From NCBI GenBank assembly GCA_017453365.1, contig JAFTKH010000017.1, positions 1 to 64,000 on the forward strand: a stretch of DNA of 64,000 bases, read 5' to 3'. The notes under the pieces were generated by a model. It ran no database searches. It saw only the letters and a list, made by a program, of their open reading frames with translations, and was not told the origin of the DNA. Both the position numbers and the translations under genes were made by a program. Shown in pieces: positions 51,917 through 60,816 of the stretch (positions are counted from its first letter, which is position 1; each line of letters begins with the position of its first letter). The stretch comes from Clostridia bacterium. Its GTDB lineage: Bacteria > Bacillota > Clostridia > Oscillospirales > CAG-272.

Positions 51917-54900
51917 TTAAACATCCCACGGCAGATCCCATTTTCCGTCACTGCCGCTATCGGGCGTAGGCTCCTCCACGTCGGGATTATCGGTGCCGTC
52001 ATCGGGCTGCTCGATATCGGGGTAGCTCACCGAGTAGTCATACGCGTAGGCGCAGTAGGTATAGAGCGCATCAAGCAGAGGACGGCAGGTCGAGGTGTCC
52101 TCCGCTACGTATGAGGAGAGTGTGAAGACGGCTGTTTCAACCGTATCACTACCCTCACTCTGTGCGGAAACCGTAACCTCCTTATTGAAGAGATCCTTCG
52201 CCTTTATATATCCTATCGCTATGATAGTCTCGCCCTCTTTACCCTCTACGAGGCCGCCCGTTACGTTATAGGTTATTCCCTCTACCGTTACACGTCCCGT
52301 ATATCCTTCCGCTATATGTAACAGTATCTTTACGTCAGAGGATATCGAGAGGTTAACGGCTCTTACAGCAGAGGTGAGGTTATCTATCGAGCCAGACGCC
52401 GCCCTTGTCACCACACCATCGGTGGAAAAGTCTGTCAGCTCTGTAGGAGCGGTGGCGTTTGCATAGGAGTACGCTTCCTTCACGTAGGCTATTGCCGCCT
52501 TACCGAGGAGCTTCGACTCGTCGGAATACTCACTCGCCATAAGCTTCTCTACGTACGCGAGAACAGAGTAATCAAGAGTAAGTGTTTGAGTGATGCCGTC
52601 CGAGAGGACTGTTACCTCGAAGGTTACGGCATCCGCCGCCTTATGTGCCGGGAACTCGACTGTGTATTTATCCTTCCCCTCCCATTCGACGGGCGAGAGC
52701 TCGATGCCGTCTGCGGTTATACCGAGGATTACGCTTCTGTCAGCGAAGAAATTAAGATTGAAATTCGCGGAAAGCGTGAGATTTACCTGAAGGGCGCTTC
52801 CGACGGACAATTTTTTAACGTAGCAGTAATATACAACCCCATCATACATTCCGTCAATATTAAGCGTGCCGCCCTCGTACATAGCATAGTTCGTAAGGTC
52901 GGTTATAGGTGTATCTCCCGAGTACCAAGTGACGTTCGCCGAGTGGTACTGTGCCGCGGTCGCGCCGTGCTCAACAACGTTATACACACCGGACGTGAAG
53001 CGCGTATCGACGTCGATATTGATATATCTCACGTAGGTCGAGGCAGGGGCTGCGCCCGAATCGATAACCTCTATAAGAGAGTCGAAGTTATCGAGGACGG
53101 AGCCGCCCGTGACGGTTACGGAGTAATTGGTATCGGCTACGTTATTATAAATTTGAGCAATGAGGATGCTCTTAAGAGCTGTGCCGTCGAGGATAAGCTT
53201 CTTTTCCTCACTTCCCGAAGCGGCTAAGAAGCCGTCCTGTGCGGATATGTAACCGCTGTTCTTACTCATTACGGTACAGTTAGTCAGGGATACCGTCCTA
53301 GCACTTCCGTTATTGAAGAGGTGCTTATTCACCGTTATATCAATGTTTTCAAAATAGACGTTGCTACCCGGGCGAGCCAAAATCGCCGAATAGGTGTTAT
53401 CCGTCATAACGAGCGTTCCCCTGCCCGAAGAGCTTATGAAGCGAACATCACGCTCGGGAAGCCAAGAGGCTCCGAGGTTACCCGCGTAGGTGCTGTTATC
53501 ACCCTTTCCTATAGTTATCTGACCGCCTACGGTCGTTGCGGTATAGCCGTTAAGGTCGAAGGTAACGTCGTAGTCGTAGAAGGTATTAAGCGTTCCTACG
53601 GTAATATCCGAATAGAGCTTTACTGTCGAGCCGTTCTCGGTGACGAGGACGTAGTCACTGCCCGAGTTGCCCTCGAGATAAGGGGTCTCCCAAGCGGTAA
53701 GTATTACGCTCTCGCCGCCTGCTCTCCACTCTATTATCCTATAGGAAGAAATATCGCCGATAAGAGAATAAGAATCTACGCCTTCCTTCTTATAGTAAAA
53801 GTCGGTGTATTTAACAGATGCATCTGCCGAAACCACAGCGATATTGCAGCTGCTATCCTCGCCATTTGCATTTATAGCAGTGCCTGTGGACGTTGCCGAA
53901 TCTGCATTTAGAACGTAGGTGAAATCGGGAATCGCACCCTCGGTGAAGGTCACACCCTCCTCGAAGAAGAGCTCAACCGGCACGCTATCTGCCAGGGTAT
54001 TCGAACGGGCGAGGTAGTAGTTACCGTTTCCGCTGACGGTACAATCCTTATCAAAATACACGGTACCGCCGTCACCGTCACCTCTTACCCAGAAGAGGGG
54101 TGCTGTACGGTTGTCGGCAACGGTAATATCGGTGCCTATAAATTCGAGTCTGCCCGCGGGAGATTTAACCCAGCATGCGGCGGCAGAGTTAAGCGTTATC
54201 TTACAGTCGGTGTAGCTGATAAGCGCTGCGCCGCCGTCGTAGATCATCTGGTACCAGCCGCTCGCGGTTACGTTGATTGCTACACTGTCGAAGATAAGCT
54301 CGGTATCGGGGCGAGGAGATATCTGACCGCCCGTTATGTTGAAATATCCGTTTTTGACGGTAAGGGAGGCTTCGGGATACGAAGCGGACACGCCGCCTAT
54401 CGATAACCCTGACGCAGAATTAATGACGTGCTGATTAAGGTTGATAACCAGCTTCTGCGTATTACCTACTATTACCTCCGTCGCAATATTAAGGTCTGAC
54501 CACAGGTGCACGTAGCCGGGAATGACACCCTCGGTGTAATAAGTCGTGCCGTCGCCCGCGGTCGCGATAATCGCGGTATCGAGGTCGGTCGAGGTCGAGA
54601 AATAGATGGGGTTCTCCCCTGCCATAAAGTCCGCTTCGCTCATCCACACGCCGTAGGTTATTCCGTCGTAGGCGGAGTCGTCGGGAGACCAGACTATGCT
54701 CTCCATACGCATTATTGTCGAGAGGCCGTCCTCGCCGAGCTTAAGTCCCCATTCGCCGTCAGCGATATAGGTACCGGCCTGCACCTTTCCGGCGAATTCA
54801 CTCCCAGAGAACAGGTCACTCGCTGCGGTGGTTACCGTATTATCGTAAATGCAGGTGCCCGAGAGAGTCATAATAGTATCAGCGGTCGGAAGAGTGTAGC

Positions 54901-57181
54901 TTATCCCGTCGTCCTCGGGGACTATGACCGCAACCTCGAGGGGGCCGCCCTCGGTATTCGCATACGCGGTTACCGTCGAGACCCCAATAGCGGTTTCGCT
55001 AGTTATGTCTGCACCTGTTTTATTGTAATAGGTATAGGTGTATGGCATATTGTAGTCGGGCTTCGCCGCCTCGGAAATTCTGCATCCGAGCTCGAAATAA
55101 AGCCCCTGCGTCTTATAGAAGCCGCGATAGGTATTGTTTACAGCCGCGCCGTCGGTCAGGGAGACCCAATTATTGCTCGCTCTGTCAACCGACGAATCTC
55201 TATCGAAGAGTATCTTCACATTAGTATATCCGTAATAGCTGGTTGAGATATTAAACAGAGGTTTACCGGGAATACCCTCACAGACGAGGTCGGAGTTCTT
55301 GAATATAAGATAGCTCTGATAGGGGGACGCTATGTTATGGCCTATAGCGAAGCTTGCATCTCCCTTAATCTTAACTATACTGTCCTTAAACATAAGGAGC
55401 TCACAGCCGTTATCCTGGATGACATTCGAGGTCCAGCTGCACGTGTAGTCCCTCGCGTCGTATATGACGTTCTCAAAGATAACGGTTGTATCCTGACGTA
55501 AATATACGGGGTCTGCCGTATGGTAAACCGTTCCGTTCTTTACGGTAAAGTACGCCTTCGCATGCGCACCGGAGCTTGAAATGTTCCATGAACTTGAGCA
55601 GCTCCAGGTGTAACCCGCGAGGTTAACAGTAAGTCTTTTATCACCTACGTCAACGCGCCCTGCCGTGCTGTTGCTCACATCCGAATAGAAATGAACGTAT
55701 CCGACCGTAGCCGCGCCCGAGCCTATATTGCTCGCATCTGTGTATGCGGCGTAGTGCTCGGTGCCCTCTGCCGCCGCGTCAGCTGTATACCATGCTATGG
55801 GCTCTGCACCTGCGAGGAATGCGTCCTCGTCGGTCCAGGTTGCAAAGGTTACGTTATAGCCTGTATCGCCTGCGAGGTCTGCCGCGGTTTTCGCGTTCGG
55901 TGCAGACGTCGTCTGGTCGTACGAGCCGGGGATGAAATCGGGTCTTTCCGCGTCGGTGGTAACATCTGTTATTTCTATCTCACCGCTATTAGGTACAACG
56001 TCGATATACGCGTAGCTCACAGACCCGTCGTTTACACACTTCGCGGTCTTGGTTTCACCGTTTAAGGTATAGCTTACGCGCACCCAATCTGCGGGAAGCT
56101 CAAGCTTTACTGTGAGGGGATAATCGAAGACGTCGGCAGGAAGAGAAAGTCCGTCCGAGGTCTCGGACGCCATTTCTACGGAAACGTAATATTTGCCGCC
56201 AAGAGAATAGGCACTGACGGTGGAGTTCTGGCGCTCGCGGACATATTTTGTCGCGGTGGAGAAATTAGCTACCCAGAGGTTACCTGAATTTTGGTATTTC
56301 TGCATAGCGGAGAAAATATATCTCGCCTGCGTTTCGTTCATATCGGTTGTATTTATCTCCTCGCCATCCTTCGTTACACCGTGGCATACGGAGATGAACC
56401 AACCGTTGTTATTTATACACTGCTCCAGATATTTAACGATGTTTTCGGGGCTACCGCTCTCTGCGTAAACATCTGAAAAAGGCTGCATTCTCGTCATATA
56501 TGGCTCAAACCATCCGCCGTAACCGACACCGGAGTCAGGCGAGAGCGACTGCATCTTCCCCGAATAAGCCGAGTTCGTAGTGACGGAGGCATCTCCGCCC
56601 GAGGTAGCATAGAAATAGTCGTTAACTATTTCGTGCTGTGTACCGCCGTAGTTCGAATACGGAACAGCATAGGTCAAGCAATCGTATTCCGGAAACCACT
56701 GCTCCAGATATAGCTTCGAGTCACCTATTTCTGAATGTCTTTCCTCATCGGTCGAAAGCTCGGTATGGATATTCTTATGCCACATCGAATGGCTCTGAGG
56801 CTCGAGGTAGCCTTCTGCAAAGACTGCTCTCCATTCATCAATACTCTTTCTGCTCGTGCCGACAAGACTGTTATCTACGTCTATGTACGTCAACATAATC
56901 GAGGCTTCGAGTCCGTACTCTGCCAGAAGCTGATTCAGAAACAGAGCCGTATCGTATATACCGTCATCGAAGGTCATGGTAGCTATTGCATCAGCACCGC
57001 CCTTCGCAAGTGTAAGTTCTGCATTAGCGTCGATTTTTACCGTATCAGCACTTTCACTGTCCGCCGAAAGCGGAAAGCTGAACGATGGCAAAAGCATTGT
57101 TAAAAGCATAATCAGTGAAAACCCTCCCAAAAAAATCCTACGCATGACAGACGACTTTTTGGAAAGCTTAAATTCTCTCAT
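51917..57181 (-). CDS. Giant secreted polysaccharide-deacetylase protein with beta-helix repeats and WDLPWDV tail
   Basis: A 1,754-residue exported protein. The signal peptide lies within 1-41. Residues ~60-340 are a NodB/CE4 polysaccharide deacetylase: TFDDG (70-74) and HSMWH (131-135), the metal and base motifs that remove N- or O-acetyl groups from glycans. Residues ~440-1500 contain repeated right-handed beta-helix-like blocks (LTVNLAGYTWS, LVINLNQHVIN, VTFDLNGYTAT). Two short helical modules (LAYVEKLM near 1540 and ALYTYCAYAYDYS near 1710) resemble one in the secreted phosphodiesterase. The C-terminus is acidic, ending GKWDLPWDV. AAGGAGG supports ATG 57181. First gene of the putative surface operon. 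Confidence 0.88.
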   Translation of the reverse strand: MREFKLSKKSSVMRRIFLGGFSLIMLLTMLLPSFSFPLSADSESADTVKIDANAELTLAKGGADAIATMTFDDGIYDTALFLNQLLAEYGLEASIMLTYIDVDNSLVGTSRKSIDEWRAVFAEGYLEPQSHSMWHKNIHTELSTDEERHSEIGDSKLYLEQWFPEYDCLTYAVPYSNYGGTQHEIVNDYFYATSGGDASVTTNSAYSGKMQSLSPDSGVGYGGWFEPYMTRMQPFSDVYAESGSPENIVKYLEQCINNNGWFISVCHGVTKDGEEINTTDMNETQARYIFSAMQKYQNSGNLWVANFSTATKYVRERQNSTVSAYSLGGKYYVSVEMASETSDGLSLPADVFDYPLTVKLELPADWVRVSYTLNGETKTAKCVNDGSVSYAYIDVVPNSGEIEITDVTTDAERPDFIPGSYDQTTSAPNAKTAADLAGDTGYNVTFATWTDEDAFLAGAEPIAWYTADAAAEGTEHYAAYTDASNIGSGAATVGYVHFYSDVSNSTAGRVDVGDKRLTVNLAGYTWSCSSSWNISSSGAHAKAYFTVKNGTVYHTADPVYLRQDTTVIFENVIYDARDYTCSWTSNVIQDNGCELLMFKDSIVKIKGDASFAIGHNIASPYQSYLIFKNSDLVCEGIPGKPLFNISTSYYGYTNVKILFDRDSSVDRASNNWVSLTDGAAVNNTYRGFYKTQGLYFELGCRISEAAKPDYNMPYTYTYYNKTGADITSETAIGVSTVTAYANTEGGPLEVAVIVPEDDGISYTLPTADTIMTLSGTCIYDNTVTTAASDLFSGSEFAGKVQAGTYIADGEWGLKLGEDGLSTIMRMESIVWSPDDSAYDGITYGVWMSEADFMAGENPIYFSTSTDLDTAIIATAGDGTTYYTEGVIPGYVHLWSDLNIATEVIVGNTQKLVINLNQHVINSASGLSIGGVSASYPEASLTVKNGYFNITGGQISPRPDTELIFDSVAINVTASGWYQMIYDGGAALISYTDCKITLNSAAACWVKSPAGRLEFIGTDITVADNRTAPLFWVRGDGDGGTVYFDKDCTVSGNGNYYLARSNTLADSVPVELFFEEGVTFTEGAIPDFTYVLNADSATSTGTAINANGEDSSCNIAVVSADASVKYTDFYYKKEGVDSYSLIGDISSYRIIEWRAGGESVILTAWETPYLEGNSGSDYVLVTENGSTVKLYSDITVGTLNTFYDYDVTFDLNGYTATTVGGQITIGKGDNSTYAGNLGASWLPERDVRFISSSGRGTLVMTDNTYSAILARPGSNVYFENIDITVNKHLFNNGSARTVSLTNCTVMSKNSGYISAQDGFLAASGSEEKKLILDGTALKSILIAQIYNNVADTNYSVTVTGGSVLDNFDSLIEVIDSGAAPASTYVRYINIDVDTRFTSGVYNVVEHGATAAQYHSANVTWYSGDTPITDLTNYAMYEGGTLNIDGMYDGVVYYCYVKKLSVGSALQVNLTLSANFNLNFFADRSVILGITADGIELSPVEWEGKDKYTVEFPAHKAADAVTFEVTVLSDGITQTLTLDYSVLAYVEKLMASEYSDESKLLGKAAIAYVKEAYSYANATAPTELTDFSTDGVVTRAASGSIDNLTSAVRAVNLSISSDVKILLHIAEGYTGRVTVEGITYNVTGGLVEGKEGETIIAIGYIKAKDLFNKEVTVSAQSEGSDTVETAVFTLSSYVAEDTSTCRPLLDALYTYCAYAYDYSVSYPDIEQPDDGTDNPDVEEPTPDSGSDGKWDLPWDV

Positions 57182-57217
57182 TGCATTCTTCCTCCTTGAC
57201 AAAATCTTTGCAACTTA

Positions 57218-57246
57218 AAGATATCATAAAATTTTTACACAATCAA
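57218..57246 (-). promoter_or_regulatory. Possible promoter of the surface operon
   Basis: Reverse-strand TTGATT (57241-57246), 17-base spacer, TATCTT (57218-57223), just before the giant deacetylase gene. Bases 57247-57421 are very A/T-rich with many T-runs and no gene. Confidence 0.5.
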
Positions 57247-57421
57247 TGGCTATTTGTGGTTCATTTGGCATTTTGTTGGTTTTTTAATCAAAAAAACAAC
57301 AAAAGGTAATATTTTCTCTCTTTTCAACAAAACTTTTTTCAAATTTGTGTTTTTTAATAGAAAAAACAAGTCAATTCGGTGTCATTTCTGTGTTTTTCCC
57401 TGTTTTTTGTGTTTTTTTGTA

Positions 57422-57450
57422 TTGACTTTTTGTATAAAATGTGTTTAAAT
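57422..57450 (+). promoter_or_regulatory. Possible promoter of the DeoR-type regulator
   Basis: TTGACT (57422-57427), 17-base spacer, TTAAAT (57445-57450), 30 bases before the ATG. Confidence 0.5.
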
Positions 57451-57479
57451 ATTGATAGACCGCAAAGGAGAAAAGGTGT

Positions 57480-58289
57480 ATGAGCGCTAAAAAGCAGCAA
57501 AGACAAAATTACATTATGCAGGTTGCCAACGAGCTTGGCTACGTTTCGAAGGAAAAAGTAGCGGAAGAATTAGAAACCTCCGTGGAAACAATAAGGAGAG
57601 ATATAAACGAGCTTTGCGAGAAAAAGCTTCTTCAAAGAGCGCTTGGCGGTGCACAGCCGTACAAGACCACGGTAAGGCACGACGCCCTTTACATTAACCG
57701 TGTCCACCAAAACAAAAACGAGCGTTTATCGATTGGAGAGGCAGCCTCCGGTCTTATACGTGACGGAATGATAATTGCTTTTGACAGCGGAACGTCAATT
57801 CAGTCCTTAGCATCGTCAGTAGCTAACGTTCACAACGTAACTCTGGTCACGGATTCTCTGCCGACGGCAATTATTCTTTATAACAAAATCGAAACAGGTC
57901 AGATAAGCGGACGTGTCATAGTTATCGGCGGTGAAATGAACCATGACAGATGTACGGCAGGAGCTATGGCTGACGACGAGATTGACAGATACCATTTCGA
58001 CCTTGCTTTTATATCCTGCACCTCCCTTTCATTACAGTGCGTTTCATCCTTCAACCTCGACCTTTGCCATTTTTCGCGGCACATTATGAAAAATTCTATT
58101 GAAAACGTTCTTATCGCAGAAAGTGAAAAGGTAGACACAAACTCGCTTTACGGCTTTGCAAATCTTTCGGATTTCAGGCGAATTATTGTTGATGACCGAC
58201 ACCCCATTCCCCGCCCTATCTTGGATTATTTAGCAAAATGCGGCACAGAGCTCACTGTAGCAAAGCTCGGTAAGTACGAGAAAACCTAA
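57480..58289 (+). CDS. DeoR-family transcriptional regulator
   Basis: A 269-residue repressor-type regulator. N-terminal winged HTH (residues 5-60: VSKEKVAEELETSVETIRRDINEL), then the DeoR effector domain with FDSGTSIQSLA, TDSLPTAIIL and VIVIGGEM, which senses phosphosugars in the family. It ends CSS..KS-like (LIAESEKVDTNSLYGFANL). Divergent from the surface operon and 450 bases from the GH31 gene, so it may control either. AAAGGAG precedes the ATG. Confidence 0.92.
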   Translation: MSAKKQQRQNYIMQVANELGYVSKEKVAEELETSVETIRRDINELCEKKLLQRALGGAQPYKTTVRHDALYINRVHQNKNERLSIGEAASGLIRDGMIIAFDSGTSIQSLASSVANVHNVTLVTDSLPTAIILYNKIETGQISGRVIVIGGEMNHDRCTAGAMADDEIDRYHFDLAFISCTSLSLQCVSSFNLDLCHFSRHIMKNSIENVLIAESEKVDTNSLYGFANLSDFRRIIVDDRHPIPRPILDYLAKCGTELTVAKLGKYEKT

Positions 58290-58349
58290 TGTGCCAATCG
58301 GTATCTCAACAAAAAAATCGTTTTTCAAAAAGAAAATTCGAAAAACATC

Positions 58350-58378
58350 TTGAAATCCTGCGAAAAGTATGATATACT
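58350..58378 (+). promoter_or_regulatory. Promoter of tRNA-Ser
   Basis: TTGAAA (58350-58355), 17-base spacer, TATACT (58373-58378). A small hairpin (ACCTCG/CGAGGT) follows in the 5' leader before the mature tRNA. Confidence 0.75.
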
Positions 58379-58445
58379 AGACCTCGGTCGTTCAAGGACG
58401 AGGTTTAGAGCGAAAATACGTAACAGTATTGCGTAAACTCAATAT

Positions 58446-58536
58446 GCAGAGGTATCGAAGCGGTCATAACGGGGCTGACTCGAAATCAGTTTGTGGATAA
58501 CACCACACGAGGGTTCGAATCCCTCCCTCTGCGCCA
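58446..58536 (+). tRNA. tRNA-Ser(CGA), decoding UCG
   Basis: A 91-base class II tRNA with encoded CCA. Acceptor GCAGAGG/CCTCTGC, anticodon loop CTCGAAA (anticodon CGA) on a GCTGA/TCAGT stem, long variable arm GTGG/CCAC, T-arm GAGGG-TTCGAAT-CCCTC, discriminator G, CCA at 58534-58536. All standard features of tRNA-Ser are present. Confidence 0.97.
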
Positions 58537-58574
58537 AAAAATAAGGACATCCCTTGCGGGTGTCCTTATTTTTT
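58537..58574 (+). terminator. Terminator of the tRNA-Ser gene
   Basis: AAAATAAGGACA pairs with TGTCCTTATTTT (with CCC/GGG inside) and runs into TTT. Bases 58577-58735 are GC-rich with short inverted repeats and no convincing gene. Confidence 0.88.
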
Positions 58575-58735
58575 GTCACAGGGAGCGGATTCTCACCCGG
58601 CGACGGAGTCGCAGGGTGCGCATACGCCGCGTAAAGCGCGTCGAGCTTGCTCGTAAGCGGCAAGCGAGCGTATCTTCGTCAACGACGAATACCCCTCTCA
58701 GCCCCTCCCGGAGTGTTCCTGTTTTTACCTTTTCA

Positions 58736-60703
58736 TTATTTAATTATCTCAACGCCCGTGATATTGTAGAGCGGAGAAAGACTGCCGCGCGTGGAGAGAG
58801 TTACGGTGTGCACGGTATAGGTGGCATTATACGTTTCGTCACTGTCGGAGACGAGAGTGCACGAAGTGTTCCCGTCGACGCTGCCGTAGGCATGCAGTGT
58901 GATGTTAAAGCAGGTATTGCGGTCGATATAGTTGACAGGTGACGCGACCGGAAGAAGAGTTCCACCTCTAACGAAAACGGGGATATGGGTGACTGTGACG
59001 TGATGCGTGCCGCCCTCGTATTTTTGGCCGGTGAAGAAATCGTACCACTCGCCGCTCGGGAGCCATACGTCGCGCTCCGACGTGCCCGAAATTATAGGGG
59101 CGACTATCATAGAATCGCCGAAGAGGTACTCATTCTCGCAGGTCAGTGACTCCGGCTCTTCAGAAAAATCGCAGACAAGAGCGCGCACAGGCGGCTTACC
59201 CATCGTATGATACTCGTAAAAGGCCGAGAAGAGGTATGGCACGAGGGACATACGTGTGCGGAGCAGCTCTCTTACCTCATCTGTGCACCCGTGCTTTTTC
59301 CAAGGGAGCTCGCGGAGGTAACAGGCGTTTATCAGCGTCTCTGCGCTGAAGACGGCGGTCTCGATACGGCGGAGCATATCCTCACGGTTCTCCGCGTGAC
59401 GCACCTCTGGCGCCCAGAGAAGTCCCGAGAAGCCCGAATTCACAACACCCAAAACGAAATCCTTATGGTTATAGAGGTCGGAATACAGGACGTACGGATA
59501 GGACGCGGCAAGAGAGCCAAGATTTCTTATCTGACCGAAGGTGCGTCGGGGGCCGAGAGAGGCGGTTACTGCCTGCGAATAAAGAGTGCCGAAGAGGGCG
59601 TGATACTGCTCGCCGTCAGCACCCGAGGGAAAGCTCGTATGGTCTGGGAAGCTCCAGCCTCCCGTATAATCTCCGCTATCACATTCGTCAAGCTTAAAGC
59701 TCGAGATGCCCATATCTACGAAATTCGTCTTATGGTAGTCGGCGAGCGTCTTCCTCGCGCTCTCGAGCGCGTAGTCCGGAACGAGTCCGTTCCAGACTAG
59801 ATAATTACCGCTCTTGTTCAGCATTTCACTAAAGAGGGGGGACGAGGGGTGGATGAAGCTCTGCTCCCAGAGGTTGACTCGGAAGCCATCTTTACGCAGC
59901 TTATCTACCATACCCTCGGGGTCGGGAAACTTCTCGGTATTCCAGACGAAGGATGAGGAATACGTACGCGTCTGCCAGCTCGGCTCGAGACCGAGGACGT
60001 CGCAGGGGATATCACTCATACGAAGCTCACGCGCTATCGCGAGCACCTCGCTCTCGGAAAAGCGCATATCTGCGCGGTAGCAGCAGCCAAGCCCCCACAT
60101 AGGCGGCATACAGCCGCCACCCGATAGCATATTGTACTGCGAGACGACGGAGAGGATATTCTCGCCCGTTATGTAATAGACGTCGACGCCCGAGGCTGTC
60201 GGGATATCGACGGTGACGACGTTATTCTCTCCCCCTTCCCTGACGGCGTAGAGGGCGTCGACGAAGGTCGAGCCGTCTGCATTAGCAATATCGGGGACGC
60301 TGCCGCCGCTTATATTTACTTCGCCTGCTGTGGGTCGGAGCTCCCTGCCGCAGTAGAAGGTGGCGTACCTCGCCGTATCAACGTAGATACCGAAGCCCGC
60401 GTTAGTTACGAAGAACGGGACGGGTGCGTGAGTGTCGCCCGTATCCTTAATGGGGTCGGAGTTAGGACGGATATATTTTTTCGTCCCCTTATGATTAAAT
60501 CTCTTCAGCTGCAGGCCGAAGCCGTAAATTTCGATACTCGGGTCGACAGGGAGCGAGAGCTCAGAGCCGCGTCGCGTGCTCTTAAAGCTGAATTTATCTC
60601 CAAACAAAGCAGTCCCGTCGTAAACCTCGCACAGCGGATGCGGGGCAAATTTCGACGGGACTGTCTCCTCGGGTGTTCCGAAGCTAATCTTATATACGCT
60701 CAT
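58736..60703 (-). CDS. Glycoside hydrolase family 31 enzyme
   Basis: A 655-residue alpha-glycosidase of family GH31 (alpha-glucosidase/alpha-xylosidase type, retaining). An N-terminal beta domain (YGFGLQLKRF) is followed by the (beta/alpha)8 barrel with PPMWGLGCCYR, DVLGLEPSW, NLWEQSF and the probable nucleophile Asp in SSFKLDECDS; then a C-terminal beta domain (FVRGGTLLPV, YGSVDGNTSCTL). No signal peptide, so it probably acts on imported oligosaccharides. Start 60703 follows AAGGTG. It lies 114 bases after the GH28 gene and probably belongs to the same pathway. Confidence 0.9.
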   Translation of the reverse strand: MSVYKISFGTPEETVPSKFAPHPLCEVYDGTALFGDKFSFKSTRRGSELSLPVDPSIEIYGFGLQLKRFNHKGTKKYIRPNSDPIKDTGDTHAPVPFFVTNAGFGIYVDTARYATFYCGRELRPTAGEVNISGGSVPDIANADGSTFVDALYAVREGGENNVVTVDIPTASGVDVYYITGENILSVVSQYNMLSGGGCMPPMWGLGCCYRADMRFSESEVLAIARELRMSDIPCDVLGLEPSWQTRTYSSSFVWNTEKFPDPEGMVDKLRKDGFRVNLWEQSFIHPSSPLFSEMLNKSGNYLVWNGLVPDYALESARKTLADYHKTNFVDMGISSFKLDECDSGDYTGGWSFPDHTSFPSGADGEQYHALFGTLYSQAVTASLGPRRTFGQIRNLGSLAASYPYVLYSDLYNHKDFVLGVVNSGFSGLLWAPEVRHAENREDMLRRIETAVFSAETLINACYLRELPWKKHGCTDEVRELLRTRMSLVPYLFSAFYEYHTMGKPPVRALVCDFSEEPESLTCENEYLFGDSMIVAPIISGTSERDVWLPSGEWYDFFTGQKYEGGTHHVTVTHIPVFVRGGTLLPVASPVNYIDRNTCFNITLHAYGSVDGNTSCTLVSDSDETYNATYTVHTVTLSTRGSLSPLYNITGVEIIK

Positions 60704-60816
60704 TTTCTTCACCTTCCGTAGGGTCATATTTTCCTTATGCTTATTGTATCACACGCACTCTTTACAAGTAAATTGACAAAGCTACGGAAAATATGGACAA
60801 TCCTATCAGAGGTACT

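Noticed and set aside
58577-58735. Possible gene or second tRNA after tRNA-Ser
   Set aside because: No cloverleaf, no ribosome site; GC-rich inverted repeats only.
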